DNA from: CBDCZI01 sp965224495
Lineage (GTDB): Bacteria; Bacteroidota; Bacteroidia; Cytophagales; JAAEPT01
Direction of reading: 5' to 3'
Assembly (NCBI GenBank): GCA_965224495.1
Contig: CBDCZI010000026.1
Coordinates: forward strand, 1 to 52,901
DNA: 52,901 nt
Part shown: piece after piece, positions 1 through 8,759 of the stretch
Numbering within the stretch: position 1 is the stretch's first letter
Layout: every line of letters starts with the position of its first letter
Made by a program: the position numbers and the translations under genes
The notes under the pieces: generated by a model
Seen by the model: only the letters and a program-made list of their open reading frames with translations
Databases searched by the model: none
Told to the model about the DNA's origin: nothing

Positions 1-2
1 AG

Positions 3-1754
3 ACGGCGTTGCGGTTAGATAAAGGTTTTACAGAAGCACGTTATTTGTACGCTAAAACGTCTTCTTTTATGGGATTTAATAAAAACTCAGATGAAAAAGT
101 GAAGCGTCATTTTGAAATTATCGCTCAGCAAGAACCTAATAATCCTAAATATGTAGATGTCTATTACCGTTTGATGAATTTTGAGCTTTACGCTAAGAAA
201 TTTAAGAAAGCCAAACCTTATTTAGATAAACTACGTCAATTCCCCGAACAATCGGCACGTTATGGAGCAAAATTAGATGAAACCGAACGACTTATTCTTT
301 CAGCAATAAAAGCCAAAGAAAATGGTGTGAAAATAGACTTAAAACCCTTGTCTAAAAATGTAAATATTGGAGCGGTACAATACCGACCAGTTTTAACGGC
401 TGACGAGGAATTGCTTGTTTTTACCGCCAAAGTAGGTAACCAAGAAGAAGTGTATATGTCGCAAAAAATCGAAGGAAAATGGGGAGAAGCAACTGATTTT
501 GTCGAAGGGCTAAATACCAAATACAACGAAGGATTTGTAACCATTTCGGCTGATGGAAACGTGTTGATTTACGCCTCAACGGCACCCAACGGTTTGGGGA
601 AAAGTGATTTGTATGTGGCGTACAAAAAAGGAGGGAAGTGGACACGCCCCCAAAACATGGGTAAAGGCATCAACTCACACGGTTATGACTCCGAACCTTC
701 GTTGACTGCAGATGGTCAAGCAATGTATTATTCTACCGCAAGAGAAGGTGGAATGGGGCAAAAAGACATTTGGTACGCCGGGCGAGACAGCTTGGGCGAA
801 TGGAAAGAGGCCGTAAACTTGGGGCCAGAAATCAACACTAAAGGAAATGAAGTAACACCATTTATTCACGCAGACAAAAAATATTTATATTTCGCCTCAG
901 ATAGCCGTGACGGGCTGGGAGGTTACGATATTTATTATTCGGCACGAACCAGTGCGTTGATTTTTGAAGAGGCGGTGAACATTGGTTACCCGATAAACAC
1001 CGAAAAAGACGAAGGTTCCATGTTTATTATGCCCGATTATTCTAAGGCATTTATGGACGTTTACAACTACCAAGGGCGTAGCTCGACTTGTTTTATTTAT
1101 GAGTTTGATTTGCCCCAAAACCTGAAGGCGAAACATCAATGTACTTACGCCAAAGGTTGGGTTTACGATGAGGTAACAAAAGACAGTTTAGAAGCAACTG
1201 TTCGATTGATTGACCTAAAAACCAAAGAAATAGTACAAGAAGTAAAGTCCTCAAGTCAGACAGGTGAGTTCTTGATAGTCATCAATGAAGACAAACCGTA
1301 TGCGTTTCAAATCACAAAAAACGGGTACTTATTTTACAGTAAATCTATCGACTTTTCGCTGGCACACCAATCGGCAATTGAGATAAAAGCAGGACTCCTC
1401 CCGATAGGTAGTAAAAACAAAAATATTGTCTTAGAAAACATTTATTTTAAAGTGGACAAATACGCCCTATTAAAAACCTCTGAAGTAGAGTTAAACACCT
1501 TGGTAGCGTTATTAAAACAAAACCCCACACTCAAAATACGAGTAGAAGGACACACCGATAACAGCGGTCAGATGGCTTATAACTTACAATTATCACAAAA
1601 AAGAGCACAATCTGTACGTAACTATTTAATCAAAAAAGGAGCACGTAAAAACCAAGTAAGTTTCAGAGGCTATGGAGATAAAAAACCAAGAGCAAGCAAT
1701 GAGACCAAACAAGGACGTGCCAAAAACAGACGAATAGAAATTAAATTATTGTAA
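3..1754 (+). CDS. OmpA-family protein with TPR, PD40 propeller, CRD and OmpA C-terminal domain (5' end outside window)
   Basis: The reading frame is open to the window edge, so the N-terminus (signal peptide and first TPRs) is missing; the first in-window start-like codon is a TTG at 9. Visible order: helical TPR-like segment (first ~100 residues), PD40/WD40-like blades with repeated 'LTADGQAMYYST'-type motifs (~115-350), a carboxypeptidase-regulatory-like beta domain (~380-460), then an OmpA C-terminal peptidoglycan-binding domain with GHTDNSG, the LSxxRA motif and NRRIEI at the end. TPR-PD40-CRD-OmpA is the architecture of PorE-type proteins, which link the type IX secretion machinery to peptidoglycan in Bacteroidota; whether this is PorE itself or a paralogue cannot be decided here. 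It converges on the glutamate-synthase-like gene with only 40 bp between. Confidence 0.88.
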   Translation, partial: TALRLDKGFTEARYLYAKTSSFMGFNKNSDEKVKRHFEIIAQQEPNNPKYVDVYYRLMNFELYAKKFKKAKPYLDKLRQFPEQSARYGAKLDETERLILSAIKAKENGVKIDLKPLSKNVNIGAVQYRPVLTADEELLVFTAKVGNQEEVYMSQKIEGKWGEATDFVEGLNTKYNEGFVTISADGNVLIYASTAPNGLGKSDLYVAYKKGGKWTRPQNMGKGINSHGYDSEPSLTADGQAMYYSTAREGGMGQKDIWYAGRDSLGEWKEAVNLGPEINTKGNEVTPFIHADKKYLYFASDSRDGLGGYDIYYSARTSALIFEEAVNIGYPINTEKDEGSMFIMPDYSKAFMDVYNYQGRSSTCFIYEFDLPQNLKAKHQCTYAKGWVYDEVTKDSLEATVRLIDLKTKEIVQEVKSSSQTGEFLIVINEDKPYAFQITKNGYLFYSKSIDFSLAHQSAIEIKAGLLPIGSKNKNIVLENIYFKVDKYALLKTSEVELNTLVALLKQNPTLKIRVEGHTDNSGQMAYNLQLSQKRAQSVRNYLIKKGARKNQVSFRGYGDKKPRASNETKQGRAKNRRIEIKLL

Positions 1755-1794
1755 GACGTATCGTTATTTTTTGTAATATATAGCAAATCGTCCA

Positions 1795-3321
1795 CTAGGT
1801 TCTTTTTAGGTAAGCGCCCTCCTCAATAGTAGGGAAAATCTCGTTGAGTGTCATTGAACGATTGTTCTCTCCCGACCATTGGTAAAGATCGTCTCTGCCG
1901 ATACAATCTATTCTGTCTAAGCCTATTGCAGCAAACATTTCAACCGCTGATTTTATTGTTGCTTTATGAAAATTGGCTACTCGACTTGTTTTTCTATCGA
2001 TATCTAAACCTTTTTCTAAATGTCTGTTTTGTGTAGCCACACCTGTTGGGCAAGAGTTATTATGACAACGTAGTGATTGAATACATCCTAAGGCAAACAT
2101 CATTGCACGGGCACTATTGCATAAATCTGCACCAGCAGCAAGTGCACGTACAATATCAAATCCAGAAATAACCTTACCACTGTAAATCAATTTAATATCC
2201 TTTTTTAAATCATAACCACGTAACAAATCAGAAACAAAAGAAATTGCTTCTTGCCCAGGCATACCAATATGATTTGAAAATTCTAATGGAGCGGCACCAG
2301 TTCCTCCTTCAGCACCATCAATAGTAATGAAATCAGGTTTTTTTCCTGTCAGGACCATTGTTTTGCATATCTTCTCGACCTCAGCCTTGTTTCCAACGCA
2401 AAGTTTAAAACCAATAGGTTTTCCTCCGATAATTCTCTCAACTCCTCAACGAAATCCAATAAACCTTCATGTGAATTGAAGGTAGAATGGTAAGCAGGTG
2501 AATAGAACAGTTGTGTGTGCTTTAACCCCTCTGATCTTAGCAATCTCCTCCGTGTTTTTTATCGCAGGAAGAATGCCTCCGTGACCTGGTTTTGCTCCTT
2601 GTGAGAGTTTGATTTCTATCATCTTCACAGAAGGTAGCCATGCTTTTTCTTTGAATTTATCTTTGTCAAACGCACCGTCCTTTGTTCGACAACCAAAATA
2701 ACCTGTGCCTATTTGCCAAACCAAATCCCCTCCTTTCAAATGAAAAGGGGAGATTGAGCCTTCACCTGTGTTGTGGTAAAAGCCACCTTCTTTTGCTCCT
2801 TGGTTTAAAGAAGTAATGGCATGAGAGCTTAAAGATCCAAAGCTCATTGCCGAAATGTTTAATAAAGAGGCTTTGTAAGGTTGCGTACAATTCTTCCCGC
2901 CGATTATTACACGAGGATTGAAACTCTCTGCTTTTGAAGGGAACTGAGAATGAGGTACCCATTCATGCCCATCGCTGTAAAGGTCCATCTCTGTACCGAA
3001 AGGATGATTTTTGGTCTTTTTTTCTGCTCGGCTATTCACCAAATCAATTTCATTTTTATTAAAAGGAGTACCGTCAATATTTCCTTCAACAAAGTATTGT
3101 CTAATCTCGGGAGCTATTTCTTTTAAAATATAACGGAAGTGACCAAATATAGGGTAATTACTTAGTATCGAGCTTTTACTTTGTGCCACATCGTAAATTG
3201 CTACACTCCCTAAAAAAGTCATTACACCTAAAAACCAATAGAAAGTATACCGATAGGTTAACTGAAAAACGAAACCTAAGGCTAAAAGTATGATTAAAAT
3301 AATTACAGTATTTCTTCTCAT
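1795..3321 (-). pseudogene. FMN-binding glutamate synthase-family protein, two compensating frameshifts
   Basis: The whole span is exactly 509 codons, the usual size of the single-domain GltB-like FMN-binding family (TIM barrel, 3Fe-4S cysteines). An N-terminal membrane segment (residues ~5-40) is followed by the barrel; the C-terminal part has DGAEGGTGAAP (FMN/glutamate-site loop) and the cluster region CHNNSCPTGVA. The frame is broken twice. An extra T near 2497 (after HTTVL) leads to a stop at about 2467, and a base is missing in the GG run near 2430 (ELS then GGKPIG). The middle piece reads in a second frame (2349-2543) and the end in the original frame (1795-2358). Joining them restores a continuous family-like protein. 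Either sequencing error or recent inactivation. Confidence 0.85.
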
Positions 3322-3379
3322 AAAAAAACGAACTAAAAGTATTTATTTATTGTACGCAGGTAAGAAAAAAAAGAGCATA

Positions 3380-3406
3380 AAAAAAGCTACCGAAGTAGCT
3401 TTTTTT
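3380..3406 (-). terminator. intrinsic terminator after the OmpA/PD40 operon
   Basis: Stem AGCTAC (3385-3390), loop CGAA, GTAGCT (3395-3400), flanked by A and T runs that lengthen the stem and give a U-tract in both directions. It lies 25 bp past the stop of the minus-strand OmpA gene. Confidence 0.8.
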
Positions 3407-3430
3407 TATTCCTTATAGGCTTAAATGAAC

Positions 3431-5542
3431 TTATGTCTTTAGAATAACAAACTCAACACGTCTGTTTTTTGCTCTGTTTTCTTTTGTGTCATTTGGTCCA
3501 ATTGGTTTAGAAAAGCCAAATCCTTTAGTCTTGATACGTTCTTGAGCAATTCCGTTTTTAATAAAATAATTACCGACACTTTTAGCTCTTCTCTCTGAAA
3601 GTTTTAAGTTAGAACTTGCAGAACCAACATTGTCAGTATGTCCTGAAACTTCGATAGATATCGCAGGGTATTCATTTAAGAAATCAAGCACTTTATTTAA
3701 CGAAGGGTAAGACGTGATTTTTAATGTTGACTTACCGTTTGCAAAATAAACATTTTCAATAACCATAGTCATACCTGTCTCGATAGGGGTTAAGGAAACG
3801 ACAATGTTTTCGTCTAATCTATCCTCTCCCTCGTAGTATAGTTTTCCCTCGTAAGGTAGGTAACCGTGTATTTGAGCGATATAATTAGCTGTATCGTTTA
3901 ACGGAATCTTGAAACTAAAACCATTTTTATCTGTCTTTAGATCATTCTCCTTTTTTGTGTCTAGAAATATTTTAGACTTTTCTGCTATTTTAGAACCGTC
4001 TTTAGCAGACACAAATACACCTTTTACATAAGCAAAAGGATCAGCCTGTTTGGTGATAAACAAAGTAATTGTCGTATCTAGGTAACTTTCAAAACCCGTT
4101 AAGTCTAAGGTAGAAGTTACGCCTTCATAACCATGTGTTTTTGTGGAAATCTCATACGTCGTACCCAATGCTAAGCGGATGCCCTTAAACGCAGAACTGG
4201 CATCTATTTTGGCTTTATTGTATGGTGTTCCTCCGACGATGATTTGAGGATGAAGTGTAGTCATGTCAACAGCCAAAACTTCATTTGTTTCTGTATCTAA
4301 AATTAATCCTCTTACATCAGCGAAAAGTAAAGGTTCTACACTTACATTTTGTGTCATTTCTCCATATTCATATTTTCCTTTTGTGTTTATTGAAGCAGTG
4401 GGTGTGATGAAATTATTAACCTCACTGACCATAACAATTTCTTTATTGAAAGGTACACGGAAAGCAAACGAAGAAGTTGTTTTGTCAAACACCAATGAAT
4501 CGGGAGTAAACGAAATGGTATCGATAGAAGTCTCGTTTCGAATGATTTCTTTAAGTACTAATTTCGCTTCATGCTTTGGATCGATGGGCTGGTTTTTAAA
4601 TTGATTGAAAATAGCACCTTTCACTAAGATATATGGGTTTTTCTCGAAACGACGTATTTTGTAAATATTCCATGTTCCTGATTTATCAGAAGCGTAAAAA
4701 GCAATATCATTTAACTTGTTAAACGACATGAAAGCTTCGTTATTTGCAGTATTCAATCTCTCCGTAGTGATTAAAGTAGGTTTAGACCATTCCCTGAATT
4801 TCTTCCCGTTTGTGTCCGCTATTGATTGGTACAGCTCAGCTTGGTTGTCTCTATTAGAGGTGAAGAATAAAGTATCTCCGTTAGCTGATAACCAAGGGGC
4901 GAAATCATTTTTTGTTTGTTTGTCCGCTTGTTTTATTTTTTTTGGACGAGACCATTTTCCACTATTCTTTTTTAAAGAAACAAAAAGATTGTTTTTACGA
5001 CCTCTTAAATGTTTGTCAAAACTGAAAAATAGAGCCGTAGCTTCTTGATTCATGAAAGCGTACATTTTACGCCCGTCATTTACGTTTTGAAAACCTTTAA
5101 TCCTTAAGTTTTGAGGTAATGACCAATTGTCACCCTCTTTGATAACCATTGCTAAACCTCTTTTGAACCATTTACCTTTATAGGTATAGTTACCACTGAT
5201 TAATAAAGCTTGTCCGTGGTCTTGAACTGAAAGGACGTTGTTAAATCTTGAGTTATTGATTACTTCAGGTAAGCGTGTAGGGACAGACCACGTACTATCT
5301 GTCAGTAACTGAGTTGACCATACATCTTGGCTGTTGTTTTTACCAAATTTATTGTCAGGATGGTTTGAACGAGTGAAATATAGTGTTTTTGTGTCCTCTG
5401 AATAAATAGGATTCATCTCATCAAACTGATCTGTACTTATACTATCTGCAATGACAGACGGAGCGAAAGATGCACTTAGTTTTTGTCCCCAGAGAGTGCT
5501 TGTAGCACAAAATAAGACAGTGATATATATAAAGTTTTTCAT
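3431..5542 (-). CDS. OmpA-family outer-membrane protein with PD40 repeats
   Basis: 703 residues. The signal peptide MKNFIYITVLFCATSTLWGQ is followed by PD40 propeller blades (about 30-290, e.g. FDEMNPIYSEDTKTLYFTRS and APWLSANGDTLFFTS). Beta-rich CarboxypepD_reg-like modules follow (about 300-580), then an OmpA C-terminal domain (about 590-703) with SGHTDNVGS, LSERRAKSVG and ENRAKNRRVEF. The OmpA domain should bind diaminopimelate in peptidoglycan from the periplasmic side of the outer membrane. It is the last gene of a three-gene minus-strand operon (lipoprotein, DUF5723 barrel, this gene; 15 and 11 bp gaps) and ends at a strong terminator. It resembles the other two OmpA/PD40 proteins in domain type but lacks the TPR block of the first and the N-terminal lectin-like domain of the third. 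The substrate or partner is unknown. Confidence 0.9.
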   Translation of the reverse strand: MKNFIYITVLFCATSTLWGQKLSASFAPSVIADSISTDQFDEMNPIYSEDTKTLYFTRSNHPDNKFGKNNSQDVWSTQLLTDSTWSVPTRLPEVINNSRFNNVLSVQDHGQALLISGNYTYKGKWFKRGLAMVIKEGDNWSLPQNLRIKGFQNVNDGRKMYAFMNQEATALFFSFDKHLRGRKNNLFVSLKKNSGKWSRPKKIKQADKQTKNDFAPWLSANGDTLFFTSNRDNQAELYQSIADTNGKKFREWSKPTLITTERLNTANNEAFMSFNKLNDIAFYASDKSGTWNIYKIRRFEKNPYILVKGAIFNQFKNQPIDPKHEAKLVLKEIIRNETSIDTISFTPDSLVFDKTTSSFAFRVPFNKEIVMVSEVNNFITPTASINTKGKYEYGEMTQNVSVEPLLFADVRGLILDTETNEVLAVDMTTLHPQIIVGGTPYNKAKIDASSAFKGIRLALGTTYEISTKTHGYEGVTSTLDLTGFESYLDTTITLFITKQADPFAYVKGVFVSAKDGSKIAEKSKIFLDTKKENDLKTDKNGFSFKIPLNDTANYIAQIHGYLPYEGKLYYEGEDRLDENIVVSLTPIETGMTMVIENVYFANGKSTLKITSYPSLNKVLDFLNEYPAISIEVSGHTDNVGSASSNLKLSERRAKSVGNYFIKNGIAQERIKTKGFGFSKPIGPNDTKENRAKNRRVEFVILKT

Positions 5543-5553
5543 AATACTAATTA

Positions 5554-6921
5554 TTATATTTTGTCTTCTGTATGAACTTTTCCAAATACGACATTGAAAC
5601 CTAGTCTTACATTTACATTGTTAATGTATTGAGGAATGATTAATCCATCGTTTTGGTACGCTGTTATTTCACCGACGAATAAGTTATCAAATACCATATA
5701 GAATTGTACAGGCCCTGGTTTAACCATCAATCCTAATCCTATATTGACTAACCTTTTGTGTTGAGCGGTGTTGTTTAATGTTAAACTAAACGAACGCCCA
5801 AACTCTTTCTTGAAACCTAAGGTAGCTGATGTATTTAAACCTTTCCAAAAAAACATATTTACTGTACCGTACGCTTTTAAGCTTTTTGTTAAGTTGTATT
5901 GTCCGTTAAGGTAGATTTGCCCATGAAGCATGGTGGTGTAGCTTTCTTGTGTGGATGAATAATCTGTTTGCTTTTCTAAATCATCAGCCCACGCCTCTAC
6001 GATAGAATCAGTTTTCTTACCTTTGACTAAAGGGCTAATCAAGTCAATACCTTTAATTGCTCCATCAACTTTTAAGTTGTAGTTGTTTGTTTTGTCAGCC
6101 CATTTGATATACCCTAAGTCAACAACCGAAGCTGAGACTTTGAGTTTGTCGGTTATTTTGTAAGACGCTCCTAAGTCAATACCTAAACCAAAATTTTTGG
6201 TGTTTATTAATTTAAGGTAATCTTTCTCGGTGGGTTCAGGGTCTCCGTTTTTGTTAGGTAGTCCTGCTGTGTTTATTGAATATTCTCCTTTTAAACTCGC
6301 TTCATAAGTTGTTTCGTCAAAGTGTAATTCCGCATCTTTTGTTTTACTGTTGACATTAGCGATACCGAAATTTGCTTTTATTTTAGCACCTAGAGTCCAT
6401 TTTTTAAACTCACGAGAAAAGCCAATACCTAATTCGGTGTAAGCCGTTGCGTTGTTACCCATTTCATTTAAAGAAATATCCTTTCCTAACATCGAACCGT
6501 TTCCATTCCAAGCCAAGTCTAAGATGTCCTTATCAATCATTAACTTATTGTAAGCTCTCGTTCTCGCACTAAAAGAAACAAAAGTGTTTCTCCATTTTAC
6601 TCTCGCCGATAACAAATCTACGTTGGCAAAAGTTAGACTGTAAATACCGTTTTTAGTTGAGTTTATCAACTTATTGGGGCTTACTGTGTTTCCGTCAATA
6701 ATATCCCTTCCTGAGAATGATAAAGCTTGACCAAAATAAATAGAGGAAATACCAGGTAACCCAATACTCACTTGACTTTGAGGAATTACTGCAGGGTTAA
6801 CATAAGAGGCTTGGTAAACGTTGTCCATCATGTATAATGTGGGTTCACGTTGTGCAAATAAGTTATTAGTAACCAATAAAAAGGATGCTAATAGAACTAT
6901 GGTTTTAAATAATTGTTTCAT
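5554..6921 (-). CDS. DUF5723-family outer-membrane beta-barrel protein
   Basis: 455 residues with a signal peptide (MKQLFKTIVLLASFLLVTNN...FAQ). Mature start REPTLYMMDNVYQASYVNPA matches the conserved opening of DUF5723 proteins (an early 'NPA' motif and a 'GLPGISS' segment). The rest is alternating amphipathic strands with aromatic ends, as expected for a transmembrane barrel: repeated 'LGIDLGASYKITDKLKVSAS'-type stretches and a terminal strand NVRLGFNVVFG. The family is restricted to Bacteroidota and its function is not known. It is related in style to PorP/SprF barrels that sit beside OmpA/PD40 genes, and here too it is cotranscribed with one. Middle gene of the operon. Confidence 0.82.
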   Translation of the reverse strand: MKQLFKTIVLLASFLLVTNNLFAQREPTLYMMDNVYQASYVNPAVIPQSQVSIGLPGISSIYFGQALSFSGRDIIDGNTVSPNKLINSTKNGIYSLTFANVDLLSARVKWRNTFVSFSARTRAYNKLMIDKDILDLAWNGNGSMLGKDISLNEMGNNATAYTELGIGFSREFKKWTLGAKIKANFGIANVNSKTKDAELHFDETTYEASLKGEYSINTAGLPNKNGDPEPTEKDYLKLINTKNFGLGIDLGASYKITDKLKVSASVVDLGYIKWADKTNNYNLKVDGAIKGIDLISPLVKGKKTDSIVEAWADDLEKQTDYSSTQESYTTMLHGQIYLNGQYNLTKSLKAYGTVNMFFWKGLNTSATLGFKKEFGRSFSLTLNNTAQHKRLVNIGLGLMVKPGPVQFYMVFDNLFVGEITAYQNDGLIIPQYINNVNVRLGFNVVFGKVHTEDKI

Positions 6922-6936
6922 TAAAAGTACTTTAGA

Positions 6937-8586
6937 TTATTGGTCATTCAAATTTACGTCGCCTTTAACTCTTACTCCAATGATGATTTTCATCTTGTCT
7001 TGAGGACGAATATGTACGTTTTTAGATACTTGAGCACCTGTTGTCTCTAGTTTAGATACTAAAACTATTTTGTTCACTTTAGTACTGATGTTAGCCATTC
7101 GGTCGGCATTCAAAACAAGGTCAACAATTTTGTTAGTTGTAGCTATTGAGTAACCGTTATTGTCAACACTAGCACTTTCTATTTTGATGTTGTTTAATTC
7201 TTGGTCAACCACATTATTATCTTTGTCCAAAAAGAGAATGTCAATTCCTAACTCTAAAGGCATTCCATTTTCAAATATAAAACGGATAGTTGCTTCTTTT
7301 ACTTTTCCATCAGTTTCGCCATCAGATAAGTCGATATCAGGGATAGTGTCAGTATGTGTGAAGCCTCTTAAATAACCGTGTAAGTAAAAATCACCTTCCA
7401 ATAAAGTCTCTACCTTACTGTCTTTTGAGATAAATAAATCTTCGCTGGGGTCATTTGTAGGGTTGATAATAAGGCTCGCATCGTATTCAAATTTATTTGG
7501 TTTAACGGTGAAAATTTTCGTTAAATCAGGATGGGTAGTTGTGCTAAATATTTTTTCAGTAGTAGTGACGGCGTTACCTACCTGACTGACACTTGAAAGA
7601 GCAGGGATGTTTATTGGGTCGTCCGCTCCACTAATTACACCTGTCGAAGTGACATCATCCTCATTTAAGAAATTTAAGTTTTCCATTTTTAAAGCCATGG
7701 GTATCCCGAAATCAGTAGTGATTGTGGTTTTTAACTCATAAGTTTCTATGTGAAATTGCGTACTTCCGTCGAGCTCTTTAAATAGAGAGATCTCATTTTC
7801 TCCTTTCTCTGAAGGAATGGTAAATGTCCCTAGCTTTCCGATGATATGTTGAAACTTGACGTCTTTCATTGTTAAGGTGAACGCTATTTTATCTCCCACG
7901 TTTACTGGTTGATTGATTAGTGTACCACTTATTGATGCTTTTAAATCTATCGAGTTAAGAGCACCTGTTGTTGGGTGTTTTAAATTAACCGTGTAATCGT
8001 CTAAGTTTTGTGTTTGAATGATTACAGCTCCTGCTGGGACAACAATATTGGCAAATTCTAAAACTTGCCCATTGTTAGTTGCTGACGGAACAGAGAAATT
8101 GACAGTTAAAGGGTGTAAATACGTATTTCTTACGACAAGTTCAAATACGCCACTTTCTACTAAAATCTCTTTTAGTTCGGCATCATTAATAGTTGTGTTA
8201 TTAATATCTAAAGGAAAACTTGGTAGCGTTGTTGAATAATCTTGGATTGGAGCGTTGAACGCCTGCCCGTTAGCAGTAACTGCGGGGATAGAGATAGGAG
8301 CTACATATTCACCAGGAAAAACTTGGTTTTGTATTTTATAAAAGCCTGTTGGTAAATCTGTTTTTACACTTTCAGAATAAGATAAAATGATGTCATCACC
8401 ATCGATTTTCACTTTCAAATTGTTGGTGTCCGTTCTGTCAATAATATCTGCCATTGTAAATTCAGAGTTAATGACCTGTAGAGCCCAATCAGCCGTGTAG
8501 TTTTCTACAACTAAATTTTCGTCTTTTTTCTTTAAGCAAGCGCCTAAAAGGAAAAGTACTCCTAAAGCATATAAGAAATGTTTCAT
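6937..8586 (-). CDS. large outer-membrane lipoprotein, function unknown
   Basis: 549 residues. The N-terminus MKHFLYALGVLFLLGAC has a clear lipobox (LGAC, Cys17) followed by KKKDEN. The remainder is beta-rich with many short hydrophobic strands and repeated patterns such as PxNI/PALSSVSQVGNAV and no cysteines or catalytic motif that I recognise. It is the first gene of the lipoprotein/DUF5723/OmpA operon and ends 15 bp before the barrel gene, so a joint envelope complex is plausible but unproven. I do not recognise the family. Confidence 0.85.
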   Translation of the reverse strand: MKHFLYALGVLFLLGACLKKKDENLVVENYTADWALQVINSEFTMADIIDRTDTNNLKVKIDGDDIILSYSESVKTDLPTGFYKIQNQVFPGEYVAPISIPAVTANGQAFNAPIQDYSTTLPSFPLDINNTTINDAELKEILVESGVFELVVRNTYLHPLTVNFSVPSATNNGQVLEFANIVVPAGAVIIQTQNLDDYTVNLKHPTTGALNSIDLKASISGTLINQPVNVGDKIAFTLTMKDVKFQHIIGKLGTFTIPSEKGENEISLFKELDGSTQFHIETYELKTTITTDFGIPMALKMENLNFLNEDDVTSTGVISGADDPINIPALSSVSQVGNAVTTTEKIFSTTTHPDLTKIFTVKPNKFEYDASLIINPTNDPSEDLFISKDSKVETLLEGDFYLHGYLRGFTHTDTIPDIDLSDGETDGKVKEATIRFIFENGMPLELGIDILFLDKDNNVVDQELNNIKIESASVDNNGYSIATTNKIVDLVLNADRMANISTKVNKIVLVSKLETTGAQVSKNVHIRPQDKMKIIIGVRVKGDVNLNDQ

Positions 8587-8614
8587 AGTATTATAATTAA
8601 TTCAACATAAGCAA

Positions 8615-8622
8615 TAAAGATA
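8615..8622 (-). promoter_or_regulatory. possible -7 element (TATCTTTA) for the lipoprotein/DUF5723/OmpA operon
   Basis: On the minus strand TATCTTTA lies 29 bp upstream of the lipoprotein start, one mismatch from the Bacteroidota TAnnTTTG box. No TTG is found at the right distance, so support is weak. Confidence 0.3.
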
Positions 8623-8759
8623 GCTATAATAAATGAATTTAAGTGTTTTTATAAATGAAAAGTACCTGACTAAATAGGAAGTAATAAAAAATGGCAACAT
8701 ATTCGCTTTAAATAAAATAGAAATCCTTAACTTAAACTTATCGAACATATTTATTGACT

